Below, piece by piece: positions 26,150 to 34,401 of a stretch of 64,000 nucleotides of DNA. The DNA is from an uncultured Oscillospiraceae bacterium (GTDB lineage Bacteria > Bacillota > Clostridia > Oscillospirales > Acutalibacteraceae), in contig UQQT01000003.1 of the NCBI GenBank assembly GCA_900543395.1, positions 1 to 64,000 of the forward strand, written 5' to 3'. How positions within the stretch are numbered: the first letter of the stretch is position 1; each line of letters begins with the position of its first letter. A program made the translations under genes and the position numbers. The notes beneath the pieces were generated by a model. That model saw only the letters and a program-made list of their open reading frames with translations. It did no database searches and was not told where the DNA came from.

Positions 26150-26761
26150 ATGAGAACCGGTATTTTCGGAGGAAGCTTTAACCCCGTGCACAACGGTCAT
26201 ATCTATCTTGCCGAGCGTATGTCCGATATAATGAAGCTTGACCGGCTGTTTATAATTCCCGCGCGCGTTTCTCCGTTTAAAGAAGATAACGGCGGTATTT
26301 CCGATTCGGACAGGTTTAATATGTGCCGTATCGCTTTCGGAAAATACGATAAATATTTCGTTTCGGACATTGAGATTAACAGAGACGGCAAAAGCTATAC
26401 CGTCGATACCGTCCGCGAGTTAAAAAAAATATATACGGACGACGAGCTGTTTTTGTTCATAGGCTCGGACATGCTTTTAAGCTTCGATAAATGGAAGGAT
26501 TATAATATAATCCTCGATAACGTAACGCTGTGCGCAATGAGCCGTGAGAACGGTATCGGTTATAATGAACTCGAAGAGTATGTGCGTTTTGTTATAAAAC
26601 GCCCCGAAAAAATTATGATTTGTCCCGTTTCGCCGCTGGAGATAAGCTCAACACAGGTCAGACAATACGTAAAAAACGGGTGCGATATTTCTAATCTCGT
26701 ACCCGAGGGCGTAAAGGAATATATTGAGAGGCGGGGGTTGTACCGTGAAAAACAAGTATGA
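26150..26761 (+). CDS. nadD: nicotinate-nucleotide adenylyltransferase
   Basis: 203 residues. Starts MRTGIFGGSFNPVHNGHIYLA with the nucleotidyltransferase HxGH motif (HNGH), then DSDRFNMCRIAF, FLFIGSDMLLSFDKW and the C-terminal PLEISSTQVRQYV (ISSTxxR). It converts nicotinate mononucleotide and ATP to deamido-NAD. First gene behind the T-box. CGGAGG precedes ATG 26150. Confidence 0.96.
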   Translation: MRTGIFGGSFNPVHNGHIYLAERMSDIMKLDRLFIIPARVSPFKEDNGGISDSDRFNMCRIAFGKYDKYFVSDIEINRDGKSYTVDTVRELKKIYTDDELFLFIGSDMLLSFDKWKDYNIILDNVTLCAMSRENGIGYNELEEYVRFVIKRPEKIMICPVSPLEISSTQVRQYVKNGCDISNLVPEGVKEYIERRGLYREKQV

Positions 26762-27320
26762 AACATACAGAGCGATTCTTCGTGAAAAGCTCGACGAATA
26801 CAGATACGTTCATTCCATAAACGTATCGGAAACGTCTGCCGAGCTTGCGAGAAAATACGGTGCCGACGAAAAGAAGGCGTATGAGGCGGGACTTCTCCAT
26901 GATATTATGAAGAATGCCGATAAAGAGGAAACGTTCGCCCTGTTCGAAAAATACGGAGAGAAGCTTACCGAACTCGAAAAGAAAAGCCCTAAACTCTGGC
27001 ACGCGATAGCGGGGAGCGTTTACTGTAAATACGAACTCGAAATCGACGACGAGGACGTTATTTCCGCAATCCGTTACCATACGACGGGACGCGCCGGTAT
27101 GACGGAGCTTGAAAAGGTGCTGTTTACGGCCGACTTCATTTCCGCAGACAGAAACTATAACGGAGTCGAGGAGATGCGCGAAAAGGCGCAGATAAGTCTC
27201 GACGAAGCCATGACTGAGGGGTTAAGATTTACGATAGACGAGCTGTGCAATGCTCTCAAGCCGATACACCCCGATACGATTGACGCATATAACGATATAT
27301 TATTGAAAGGAATTGAATAA
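26745..27320 (+). CDS. yqeK: HD-domain phosphohydrolase YqeK (likely diadenosine tetraphosphatase)
   Basis: 191 residues from GTG 26745, chosen because GCGGGGG lies seven bases upstream. HD metal site: YVHSINVSETSAEL, AGLLHDIMKN, and AIAGSVYCKYEL plus AIRYHTTG, the YqeK/HD signature order. Recent work on the family shows symmetrical Ap4A hydrolysis to ADP; the physiological role here is inferred. nadD-yqeK-rsfS is a conserved Firmicute order. Overlaps nadD by 17 bases. Confidence 0.9.
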   Translation: MKNKYETYRAILREKLDEYRYVHSINVSETSAELARKYGADEKKAYEAGLLHDIMKNADKEETFALFEKYGEKLTELEKKSPKLWHAIAGSVYCKYELEIDDEDVISAIRYHTTGRAGMTELEKVLFTADFISADRNYNGVEEMREKAQISLDEAMTEGLRFTIDELCNALKPIHPDTIDAYNDILLKGIE

Positions 27321-27674
27321 ATGGACTCATATTCACTTGTTGACAAAATAATTCATGTGCTTGATAAAAAGAAAGCAGAAAAAATAAAGGTTATTAAAAT
27401 TGACGAGCTCACCGTTCTCGCAGATTATTTCATAATCGCTTCGGGTACGTCAAATACTCACGTGCGTTCTTTGTGTGAGGATGTTGAGGATACCGTTTCG
27501 TCCGAACTCGGCATTGAACCGAGAAACATTGAGGGTAAGGCTACGGGCTGGATCCTTATAGATTACGGCGACGTTGTTCTTCACGTGTTTACGCCCGAGC
27601 AGAGAGCATACTATGACCTCGAAAGATTGTGGTCGGATGCCGAGGAGCTCGAATTTGACGATATCGAGAGCTGA
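27321..27674 (+). CDS. rsfS: ribosome silencing factor RsfS
   Basis: 117 residues, RsfS/YbeB/Iojap family. Motifs KKAEKIKVIKIDEL, ADYFIIASGTSNTHVRSLCEDVED and GWILIDYGDVVLHVF are characteristic. It binds L14 and blocks subunit joining when nutrients run short. The start is immediately after the yqeK stop (TAA-ATG), so the three genes are one operon. Confidence 0.96.
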   Translation: MDSYSLVDKIIHVLDKKKAEKIKVIKIDELTVLADYFIIASGTSNTHVRSLCEDVEDTVSSELGIEPRNIEGKATGWILIDYGDVVLHVFTPEQRAYYDLERLWSDAEELEFDDIES

Positions 27675-27707
27675 TTTTAGTTATATAATTCGTAAGGAGA
27701 ATAGATA

Positions 27708-30113
27708 ATGTACTACGATTTTAAAACCGTCGAACCCAAATGGCAAAAGAAATGGGAGGAGTCGGGCGCGTTTCACGCTGTCGATAATTCCGAAAAACCG
27801 AAATTTTACGGTCTTGTAGAGTTCCCTTATCCCTCCGGTGCGGGTATGCACGTCGGACATATAAAGGCGTACTCGGGACTTGAGGTTATTTCGAGAAAGA
27901 GAAGGCTTCAGGGCTATAACGTTCTTTTCCCGATAGGCTTTGACGCGTACGGACTTCCCACGGAGAATTATGCTATAAAGACGGGAATACATCCGAGAAA
28001 AGTTACCGATATGAATATTGCAAAGTTCTCCGACCAGCTTAAGAGAGTCGGATTCTCGTTCGACTGGACGAGAGTAATAGACACCACTCAGGAGGACTAT
28101 TACAAATGGACGCAGTGGATATTCCTTAAAATGTTCGAAAAAGGTCTTGTTTTCAGAGACAAGACTCTCGTAAACTACTGCCCGTCGTGCAAGGTCGTTC
28201 TTTCCAATGAGGACTCGCAGGGCGGTCACTGTGACATCTGTCATTCCGAGATAGTTCAGAAGTCAAAGGACGTATGGTATCTTCGCATTACAGAATACGC
28301 CGACAAGCTTTTAGAGGGGCTTAACAGAGTTGATTATCTGCCGAATATCAAGCTTCAGCAGATTAACTGGATAGGCAAGTCCACCGGCGCGTTCGTTGAT
28401 TTCAAGGTTAAGGATACGGACGAAAAGCTCGAAATATACACTACCCGTCCCGACACTCTTTTCGGCGTAACATTCATGGTTATGGCTCCCGAGCATCCTC
28501 TTATCGATAAATATAAGGATATGATTTCGAATTTCTCCGAGGTCGAGTCGTACAGAGCCGAATGCGCTAAAAAGACGGAGTTTGAGAGAACACAGCTTGT
28601 AAAGGATAAGACGGGCGTTCGCCTTAACGGCTTCTCTGCAATCAATCCGCTCAACGGCAGGGAGATTCCGATATTCATTTCCGACTACGTAATGATGGGC
28701 TACGGTACCGGAGCTATCATGGCGGTTCCCGCGCACGACCAGAGAGACTATGACTTTGCGAAGAAATTCGGCGTAGACATAATCGAGGTTATCAAAGGCG
28801 GCGACATTTCAAAAGAAGCCTACACGGGCGACGGTGAAATGGTCAACTCCGGATTCCTTAACGGATATACGAATAAAAAGGATTCAATTGCAAAAGTTCT
28901 CGATTACTTAGAGGAGCAGGGAATAGGCAGAAAAGGCGTTCAGTATAAGATGAAGGACTGGGCGTTCAACCGTCAGAGATACTGGGGCGAGCCGATACCC
29001 ATCGTTCACTGCCCGAAGTGCGGAATGGTTCCCGTGCCTTATGATGAGCTTCCTCTTAAACTTCCCAAGATTGAGAATTTCGAACCCGGACAGGACGGTC
29101 AGAGTCCGCTTGCCAAAATCGATTCGTTCGTAAACTGCAAATGCCCGAAGTGCGGCGGCGACGCCAAGCGCGAGACGGACACCATGCCCCAGTGGGCGGG
29201 TTCGTCGTGGTATTTCTTAAGATATATCGATCCGCATAATCCCAATGCCCTCGCAGACCCCGACAAGCTTAAATACTGGGGTCAGGTCGACTGGTATAAC
29301 GGCGGTATGGAGCACGTAACCAGACATCTTATATATTCGAGATTCTGGCATAAATTCCTCTATGATATCGGTGTAGTTCCTTATGATGAGCCTTACGCAA
29401 AGAGAACCGCGCAGGGACTTATTTTAGGACCCGACGGCGACAAGATGAGTAAGTCAAAGGGCAACGTCGTTGACCCGAACGAGGTTGTTGACCAGTACGG
29501 CGCGGACGTTCTGAGAACCTATGTTCTCTTTATGGGCGACTATGAAAAAGCCGCTCCGTGGTCTGAGAGCAGCGTCAAGGGCTGTAAGAGATTTATAGAC
29601 AGAATATGGAATCTTCAGGAGATTGTGACCGATTCCGATGAGTATTCGAAAGAGCTTGAAGCTTCCATGCATAAGCTTATTAAGAAGGTTTCGGAAGATA
29701 TCGAGAACATGAAGTTCAATACGGCTATTGCCGCGTTTATGACCGTTCTCAACGAGATATACGACAAGGGTTCGATTACGAAGGGCGAGCTTAAAACATT
29801 GCTTATCCTCCTTAATCCGTTCGCTCCCCACGTAACGGAAGAGGAGTGGAGCGTTCTCAATTTAGGCGGTACGGTTACCGATCAGTCGTGGCCCGATTAC
29901 GACGAGGCTAAGTGCGTAGCCGACAGCGTTGAGATCGTTGTTCAGATCTGCGGTAAGATAAGAGCGAGAATGAACATAGACGTTTCGCTCTCGGCCGAAG
30001 AGGTTATCGCTCTTGCAAAAGAGGACGAGACTATAAAAGCCGAAATCGCAGGCAAAAATATCGTTAAGGAGCTTTACGTTCCCGGCAAGCTTGTTAATAT
30101 CGTAGCAAAATAA
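27708..30113 (+). CDS. leuS: leucyl-tRNA synthetase
   Basis: 801-residue class I synthetase, bacterial type. HIGH motif as H48-V-G-H51 within YPSGAGMHVGHIKAY; CP1 editing domain with TTRPDTLFGVTFMVMAPEHPL; zinc-type Cys pairs (CPSC/CDIC and CPKCG/CPKCGG); KMSKS at residues 579-583; C-terminal anticodon and leucine-specific domains. AAGGAGAATAG precedes ATG 27708, 33 bases after rsfS, with no separate promoter or terminator visible, so it is expected to be co-transcribed from the leucine T-box 1.6 kb upstream. Confidence 0.97.
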   Translation: MYYDFKTVEPKWQKKWEESGAFHAVDNSEKPKFYGLVEFPYPSGAGMHVGHIKAYSGLEVISRKRRLQGYNVLFPIGFDAYGLPTENYAIKTGIHPRKVTDMNIAKFSDQLKRVGFSFDWTRVIDTTQEDYYKWTQWIFLKMFEKGLVFRDKTLVNYCPSCKVVLSNEDSQGGHCDICHSEIVQKSKDVWYLRITEYADKLLEGLNRVDYLPNIKLQQINWIGKSTGAFVDFKVKDTDEKLEIYTTRPDTLFGVTFMVMAPEHPLIDKYKDMISNFSEVESYRAECAKKTEFERTQLVKDKTGVRLNGFSAINPLNGREIPIFISDYVMMGYGTGAIMAVPAHDQRDYDFAKKFGVDIIEVIKGGDISKEAYTGDGEMVNSGFLNGYTNKKDSIAKVLDYLEEQGIGRKGVQYKMKDWAFNRQRYWGEPIPIVHCPKCGMVPVPYDELPLKLPKIENFEPGQDGQSPLAKIDSFVNCKCPKCGGDAKRETDTMPQWAGSSWYFLRYIDPHNPNALADPDKLKYWGQVDWYNGGMEHVTRHLIYSRFWHKFLYDIGVVPYDEPYAKRTAQGLILGPDGDKMSKSKGNVVDPNEVVDQYGADVLRTYVLFMGDYEKAAPWSESSVKGCKRFIDRIWNLQEIVTDSDEYSKELEASMHKLIKKVSEDIENMKFNTAIAAFMTVLNEIYDKGSITKGELKTLLILLNPFAPHVTEEEWSVLNLGGTVTDQSWPDYDEAKCVADSVEIVVQICGKIRARMNIDVSLSAEEVIALAKEDETIKAEIAGKNIVKELYVPGKLVNIVAK

Positions 30114-30125
30114 AAATTACAATAT

Positions 30126-30169
30126 CGGCGGTATGACGGAATCTGTTTTCGTTTACCGCCGTTTTTTTT
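30126..30169 (+). terminator. terminator of the nadD-leuS operon
   Basis: CGGCGGTA (30126-30133) pairs with TACCGCCG (30154-30161); eight T residues follow. It starts 12 bases after the leuS stop. Confidence 0.9.
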
Positions 30170-30217
30170 GCATTAAAACAGAATTCATAAATAATTTACA
30201 AAATGTTAATTATTGTG

Positions 30218-30247
30218 TTGACAATCGTAGTATATCTCTTATATAAT
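30218..30247 (+). promoter_or_regulatory. promoter of the dockerin-protein gene
   Basis: Perfect TTGACA (30218-30223) and perfect TATAAT (30242-30247) with an 18-base spacer. ATG 30283 follows 35 bases later with GGAGGGG as RBS. Confidence 0.85.
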
Positions 30248-30282
30248 AAATTCGGAACCTTATATATTTCGGAGGGGTATAT

Positions 30283-32850
30283 ATGAAAAAATGCATAAAG
30301 AAGCTGCTCGGCATTTTGCTTACGGTTTGTCTTATACTTCCGTCGGCTGTGTATTCGCCGATATTCGCGCAGAACGATAAGATTCCGCCGCTCAATAACG
30401 AATATGCCGGTGAGTACACGGGCAGAGGCTCGGGAGTTTCAAAATGGGCGAGCGTAAATAATTCTTATATATACGTCGAGAACGGAAAGTATGTAAGAGT
30501 GTATTATACCGACGGTAAACTCGCCGTCGTATATACCGACCTTGACGGAAAGGTCGTTTCCTCGAAGCTTCTTTCCGCTCCGCTTCCCATATTCGGCGGA
30601 TTCTTTGCAGGCGAAAAATATAATTTCGCTGTTTTCGGTCAGGACAACCCCGAGGAATCGGATGATAAAGTCATAATAAAAATAGTAAAGTATTCGAAAA
30701 ATTTCGAAGTTCTCGGAGTGCGCGACGGCAAGAGAGGCAATACGCATACGCCGTTTGATGCGGGATGTCTGCGTATGGACGAGTACGGCGGGATATTGTA
30801 TATCCACACTTCTCATAAAATGTATAAGACAGGCGACGGTATAAACCATCAGGCGAATATGTCGTTTGCGGTAAATGAGGAGACGATGGAGTTTGAAAGC
30901 AGTCTTACGGAGGTATGGAATCTCGAGATCGGATACGTAAGCCATTCGTTTAACCAGTTTATAAAGGTTGATTCGACGGGCGTTTACAGGGTTGACCACG
31001 GTGATGCAGGCCCGAGAAGTGTTGTTCTTACAAAAGGACCGGTTGGTTCCGTTCGCGTTGTCGACAGGTCGCTGGATTTAGTCGAAATAGACGGCGAGAG
31101 CGGTGACAACGAAACGGGTATCAGCGTAGGCGGAGTCGAAATGACTTCGGACAGAATTATAACCGCTTACACAAAAACGGAAAAGGACGCAAGCGGACGT
31201 TATACAGAATATCACGGAGATATTTACCTTTCGATTGCGGATAAAAATCTTAACGGTTCGCGTAATATCAGAATAACGTCTTACGGCTATTCGTCACGCG
31301 TTGCCGCGTTCACGCCTAAGCTTGTTAAGATAAACGATAATCTTTTTGCTTTGATGTGGACTGAAAGACAGCTTGACTCAGACGGCGTTGAAACGGCATA
31401 CATGTTTATGGATGCGGACGGAAAACGCATTGGCAACATAGAGCGAAGCAAATATCTTGTTCTCTCCGACTGTCAGCCTGCGGTTGATGATGATATGAAT
31501 GTCGTATGGTATGCGGGCGACGGAGCGAACGTTACGAATTATTATATAAATCCCGCATGTGCGCTGAAATCATTAAGGACGGGCGTATATTCACACGCGT
31601 CGGCAGTAACGAAAAATATTAAGCCTACGTGTATAAGTTCCGGATTTGAGGGAATTAAATACTGTCCCGACTGCTCGGCGGTAATTGAGGACGGAAATTA
31701 TGTTCCGGCGCTCGGACATAATTTTGAAAACGGAGTATGTACGCGCTGTCTTGCAAAGAGACCGACGGCTTTGCTTTCGTCGAAGATAGATGAAGAAAAC
31801 CGCGAGTACATTCTGACCGTCGGAGCAAAAAACGCAGGTTACGCTTCTTCCGTAGTTACGGGATTCGCAATTCCGGACGGACTTACCCTCACGAGCTATG
31901 ATTTCCCGCCCGACGGTATAATGGCGATGATTCAGTACTCAATGAGCGGAAACTATATAGAACTCAAATGCACAGCGGATAAAGACGCTTTTTCGAATAA
32001 TTTTAAATTCATAGAACTTCATTTTGCTATAAATACCGTTAAAAGTGAATACAGATTTGCAACCGACCCGACCGTTAAGTCCGCATGGACGGAAAACGGA
32101 GACGAAAACGTATTTCTTTATGTCGACTATAACGGAACCGACGGCGACGATAACGCCGTATGCGAGCATGAAAATCTTAAAATCGTACCCGGTGCGGAAC
32201 CGACATGCGATAAGGACGGCTATACCGAATCGACCGTATGCGACGACTGCGGGGCGGTTATTTCTCCGTCAGCGGTAATTCCTGCCGCGGGACACAAGTT
32301 TGTAAACGGAATATGCTCCGTATGCGGAGTTGACGTAAGAGATATATGGGATCCCGATAACCCGACCGATCCCGAGCCGACGACAAAGCCCGAACCTCCG
32401 ACCGATGTCAATAAACCGACTCGACCCGATAATTCGGGAGATGACGACGGAATTATAATTGCGGACGGTGCAAATGTAACGGTTGACGAGGGCAGGGGAC
32501 TGATAGTTATTATCCCGGAGTCTGCGGGCGGAGTCAGCGAAATAATGTTTGACTCAATGCTCGAAAACGTTTATATTCAGGACGCGTCGGAGTCGCTTAT
32601 TCTAACGGGAGCGCAGTTTTATTTCGGCGAAAGCCTCTATACAATAATCATAAAGGGCGACTTGAATTTTGACGGCAGAATAACCGCGTCGGACGCACGT
32701 GAAATGCTCCGTATCGCTTCAAAGCTCGAAAACGCGGACGATATAACCTTAACCGCGGGCGATCTTAACTCCGACTCAAAGATTTCCGCCTCGGAAGCAA
32801 GAAGTGCGCTCAGATTTTCGGCAAGGTTAAGCTCCGTACTGATCGGATAA
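30283..32850 (+). CDS. secreted protein with C-terminal dockerin-like domain
   Basis: 855 residues. Sec signal peptide (about residues 1-30, ending YSPIFAQN). Residues about 40-430 form an unrecognised repeat-rich region with recurring Gly-Asp-Gly turns, perhaps beta-propeller-like. Two Cys-rich blocks follow, with CPDC...GHNFENGVCTRC (about 450-485) and CDDCGAV...GHKFVNGICSVCG (about 645-685), a repeat common on surface proteins of Clostridia. Between them is a cohesin/sandwich-like domain. After a Pro/Thr/Asp linker, residues 792-855 resemble a type I dockerin: GDLNFDGRITASDA and GDLNSDSKISASEA. The second loop lacks some canonical Ca2+ ligands. Function unknown; likely surface-attached. 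Confidence 0.82.
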   Translation: MKKCIKKLLGILLTVCLILPSAVYSPIFAQNDKIPPLNNEYAGEYTGRGSGVSKWASVNNSYIYVENGKYVRVYYTDGKLAVVYTDLDGKVVSSKLLSAPLPIFGGFFAGEKYNFAVFGQDNPEESDDKVIIKIVKYSKNFEVLGVRDGKRGNTHTPFDAGCLRMDEYGGILYIHTSHKMYKTGDGINHQANMSFAVNEETMEFESSLTEVWNLEIGYVSHSFNQFIKVDSTGVYRVDHGDAGPRSVVLTKGPVGSVRVVDRSLDLVEIDGESGDNETGISVGGVEMTSDRIITAYTKTEKDASGRYTEYHGDIYLSIADKNLNGSRNIRITSYGYSSRVAAFTPKLVKINDNLFALMWTERQLDSDGVETAYMFMDADGKRIGNIERSKYLVLSDCQPAVDDDMNVVWYAGDGANVTNYYINPACALKSLRTGVYSHASAVTKNIKPTCISSGFEGIKYCPDCSAVIEDGNYVPALGHNFENGVCTRCLAKRPTALLSSKIDEENREYILTVGAKNAGYASSVVTGFAIPDGLTLTSYDFPPDGIMAMIQYSMSGNYIELKCTADKDAFSNNFKFIELHFAINTVKSEYRFATDPTVKSAWTENGDENVFLYVDYNGTDGDDNAVCEHENLKIVPGAEPTCDKDGYTESTVCDDCGAVISPSAVIPAAGHKFVNGICSVCGVDVRDIWDPDNPTDPEPTTKPEPPTDVNKPTRPDNSGDDDGIIIADGANVTVDEGRGLIVIIPESAGGVSEIMFDSMLENVYIQDASESLILTGAQFYFGESLYTIIIKGDLNFDGRITASDAREMLRIASKLENADDITLTAGDLNSDSKISASEARSALRFSARLSSVLIG

Positions 32851-32876
32851 ATCAAATACAGACAAATAACGTCAAG

Positions 32877-32903
32877 TGCCCCGAAAGCTCAGCTTTCGGG
32901 GCA
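32877..32903 (+). terminator. terminator-like hairpin after the dockerin gene
   Basis: 13-bp perfect stem TGCCCCGAAAGCT/AGCTTTCGGGGCA with a single-base apex (effectively a four- to five-base loop). The T tract is poor. The TGCCCCGAAA arm recurs in the hairpin at 54643-54676. Confidence 0.6.
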
Positions 32904-33044
32904 TGTTAATGTTTAGATGATTTACCTTTAAGTTATATAATTAGAACATTATATATATTTTCATTCTTTAATGAATTAGTCTATATAAATCGAGAAAAAA
33001 TAAGATATTATCTCATTAATATATATATTACGGAGACATATCTT

Positions 33045-33266
33045 ATGATAAAGTTAAATGTTCTGAATCTGTTGGAACAAAAGGGAAAAACAAAGTATTG
33101 GCTGTATAAACAGATGGGTATGAGCTATCAGAATTTCAGCAGAATGATAAACAATCAGACGAAATCAATACAGTACGATAATATTGAAGCTTTGTGCGTT
33201 ATATTTTCATGCACGCCTAACGAATTATTTACAATATCGGACGACGAAGAACACTCGGAGAGGTAA
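33045..33266 (+). CDS. XRE-family HTH regulator
   Basis: 73-residue Cro/cI-type helix-turn-helix protein: MGMSYQNFSRMIN forms the turn and recognition helix, and IEALCVIFSCTPNELF is the typical C-terminal helix of the small YozG/HipB-like group. CGGAGA precedes ATG 33045. Its last codons contain the Shine-Dalgarno of the following recombinase-like gene, so the pair is translationally coupled. Confidence 0.9.
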   Translation: MIKLNVLNLLEQKGKTKYWLYKQMGMSYQNFSRMINNQTKSIQYDNIEALCVIFSCTPNELFTISDDEEHSER

Positions 33267-33272
33267 TCTAAA

Positions 33273-34367
33273 TTGGTCAAAAACAGTGTGACGCAAAGCC
33301 GTATATTCAGAGAGGAAGGAAAATCCTACTGGACGGGCGAGATAAAACACTTTCACTCAGAGGGTAAAGCGAACGTGGAGGTTTATACCGGCAGCCGAAA
33401 ATCCGATGTCGGCGATATTCTCGCGCGCCGTCGGCGTGAAATCAGAATAAACGATCGTATCAAGCGATCACCGCTGTTAACGCTTGAAGCTTTGTCAAAA
33501 ATATGCGCTCCGCTGTCGGACATCGCGTTTATTTCGGAGGAATATGATTCGCTTTCGAAATTCGTCAGTCCCATTCCCGTATCTTTAGTGACGGAGAATG
33601 ATATTCTGTTTACTGCAAACTCCATGCTGATGTCCGGGTATAACATTTCAAAGACGAGACAGTTTATTTCGTTCTTTTATTCGTGTATTAAAAGATATAA
33701 AGCGGTTACGGGGTATGGCGATGTTCCGACGAGAAATTTCGGAGTTTATTCCCGTGAAAACAATGCTGTCTGTGCCGTGTATTTTAAGACGAATGAAAGA
33801 AACAGAATCATGAAAGAGGCTTTGAGACTTTACGGCGATATGAAACCCTATTATTGCCTCGGATCTTCGATAATGTTTATGATGTATACGGGACTGGACG
33901 TTTGCTCTCTTGCCGGACTTAAATCCGAATCTCTCGACGGCGGAAAGCTTGTTGTAAAGGAATCTCTCGTTTCGTTCAAAGGTGATTTTTCATCGCTGTC
34001 CGGAGCAATAAAACATCCTTTTGAATCCGAAATTCCGCTGACGACATCTGCTAAAGAGCTTATCGAACCTGTTTTTGCCTCGCTTCCGAGATATGAGGAG
34101 ATGAAAAGTTCCGACGGCGCGAGACAGTTTAAGAGAAGTATAGGCGTGACGTTTGACGCGATTCTTAAAAATACGATGCTTTACAGGGAATATGCGAGTT
34201 ACGGACTTTCGGTTTTGAGAAACACGTTCGCTGTCAACTGCATACGAAACGGCGTTGACATAAAAGAATTGTCGTTAATGCTCGGTCACCCGAACGAAGA
34301 ATTTACGAAAATCGTATATCTGCCTTATATTAAACAGAATAAATTAAATCCCGAAACCGGTTTGTGA
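33273..34367 (+). CDS. degenerate tyrosine recombinase-like protein
   Basis: 364 residues from TTG 33273, nine bases after AGAGG. The C-terminal half has the phage-integrase fold: MYTGLDVCSLAGLKSESLDGG corresponds to box I, and SVLRNTFAVNCIRNGVDIKELSLMLGHPNEEFTKIVYLPYI to box II. Box I normally has the catalytic Arg where Asp is here (TGLD), and box II HxxR reads S-V-L-R, so the His is replaced; LGH and a Tyr (IVYLPY) remain. Strand-exchange activity is therefore doubtful; it may be a DNA-binding or domesticated relative. N-terminal half is unrecognised. Confidence 0.75.
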   Translation: MVKNSVTQSRIFREEGKSYWTGEIKHFHSEGKANVEVYTGSRKSDVGDILARRRREIRINDRIKRSPLLTLEALSKICAPLSDIAFISEEYDSLSKFVSPIPVSLVTENDILFTANSMLMSGYNISKTRQFISFFYSCIKRYKAVTGYGDVPTRNFGVYSRENNAVCAVYFKTNERNRIMKEALRLYGDMKPYYCLGSSIMFMMYTGLDVCSLAGLKSESLDGGKLVVKESLVSFKGDFSSLSGAIKHPFESEIPLTTSAKELIEPVFASLPRYEEMKSSDGARQFKRSIGVTFDAILKNTMLYREYASYGLSVLRNTFAVNCIRNGVDIKELSLMLGHPNEEFTKIVYLPYIKQNKLNPETGL

Positions 34368-34386
34368 TATCGGATTCGGGATTTTT
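34346..34386 (+). terminator. terminator overlapping the recombinase-like stop
   Basis: AAATCCCGAA (34346-34355) pairs with TTCGGGATTT (34375-34384) followed by TTATTT. The stop codon at 34365-34367 lies in the loop. The symmetric A/T flanks would also stop transcription from the convergent GH3 gene. Confidence 0.8.
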
Positions 34387-34401
34387 ATTTGTATTATATA
34401 A

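Noticed and set aside
31600..32340. The Cys-rich blocks of the dockerin protein as a separate zinc-finger gene
   Set aside because: They are in frame within one long exported protein, and such blocks are common surface repeats.
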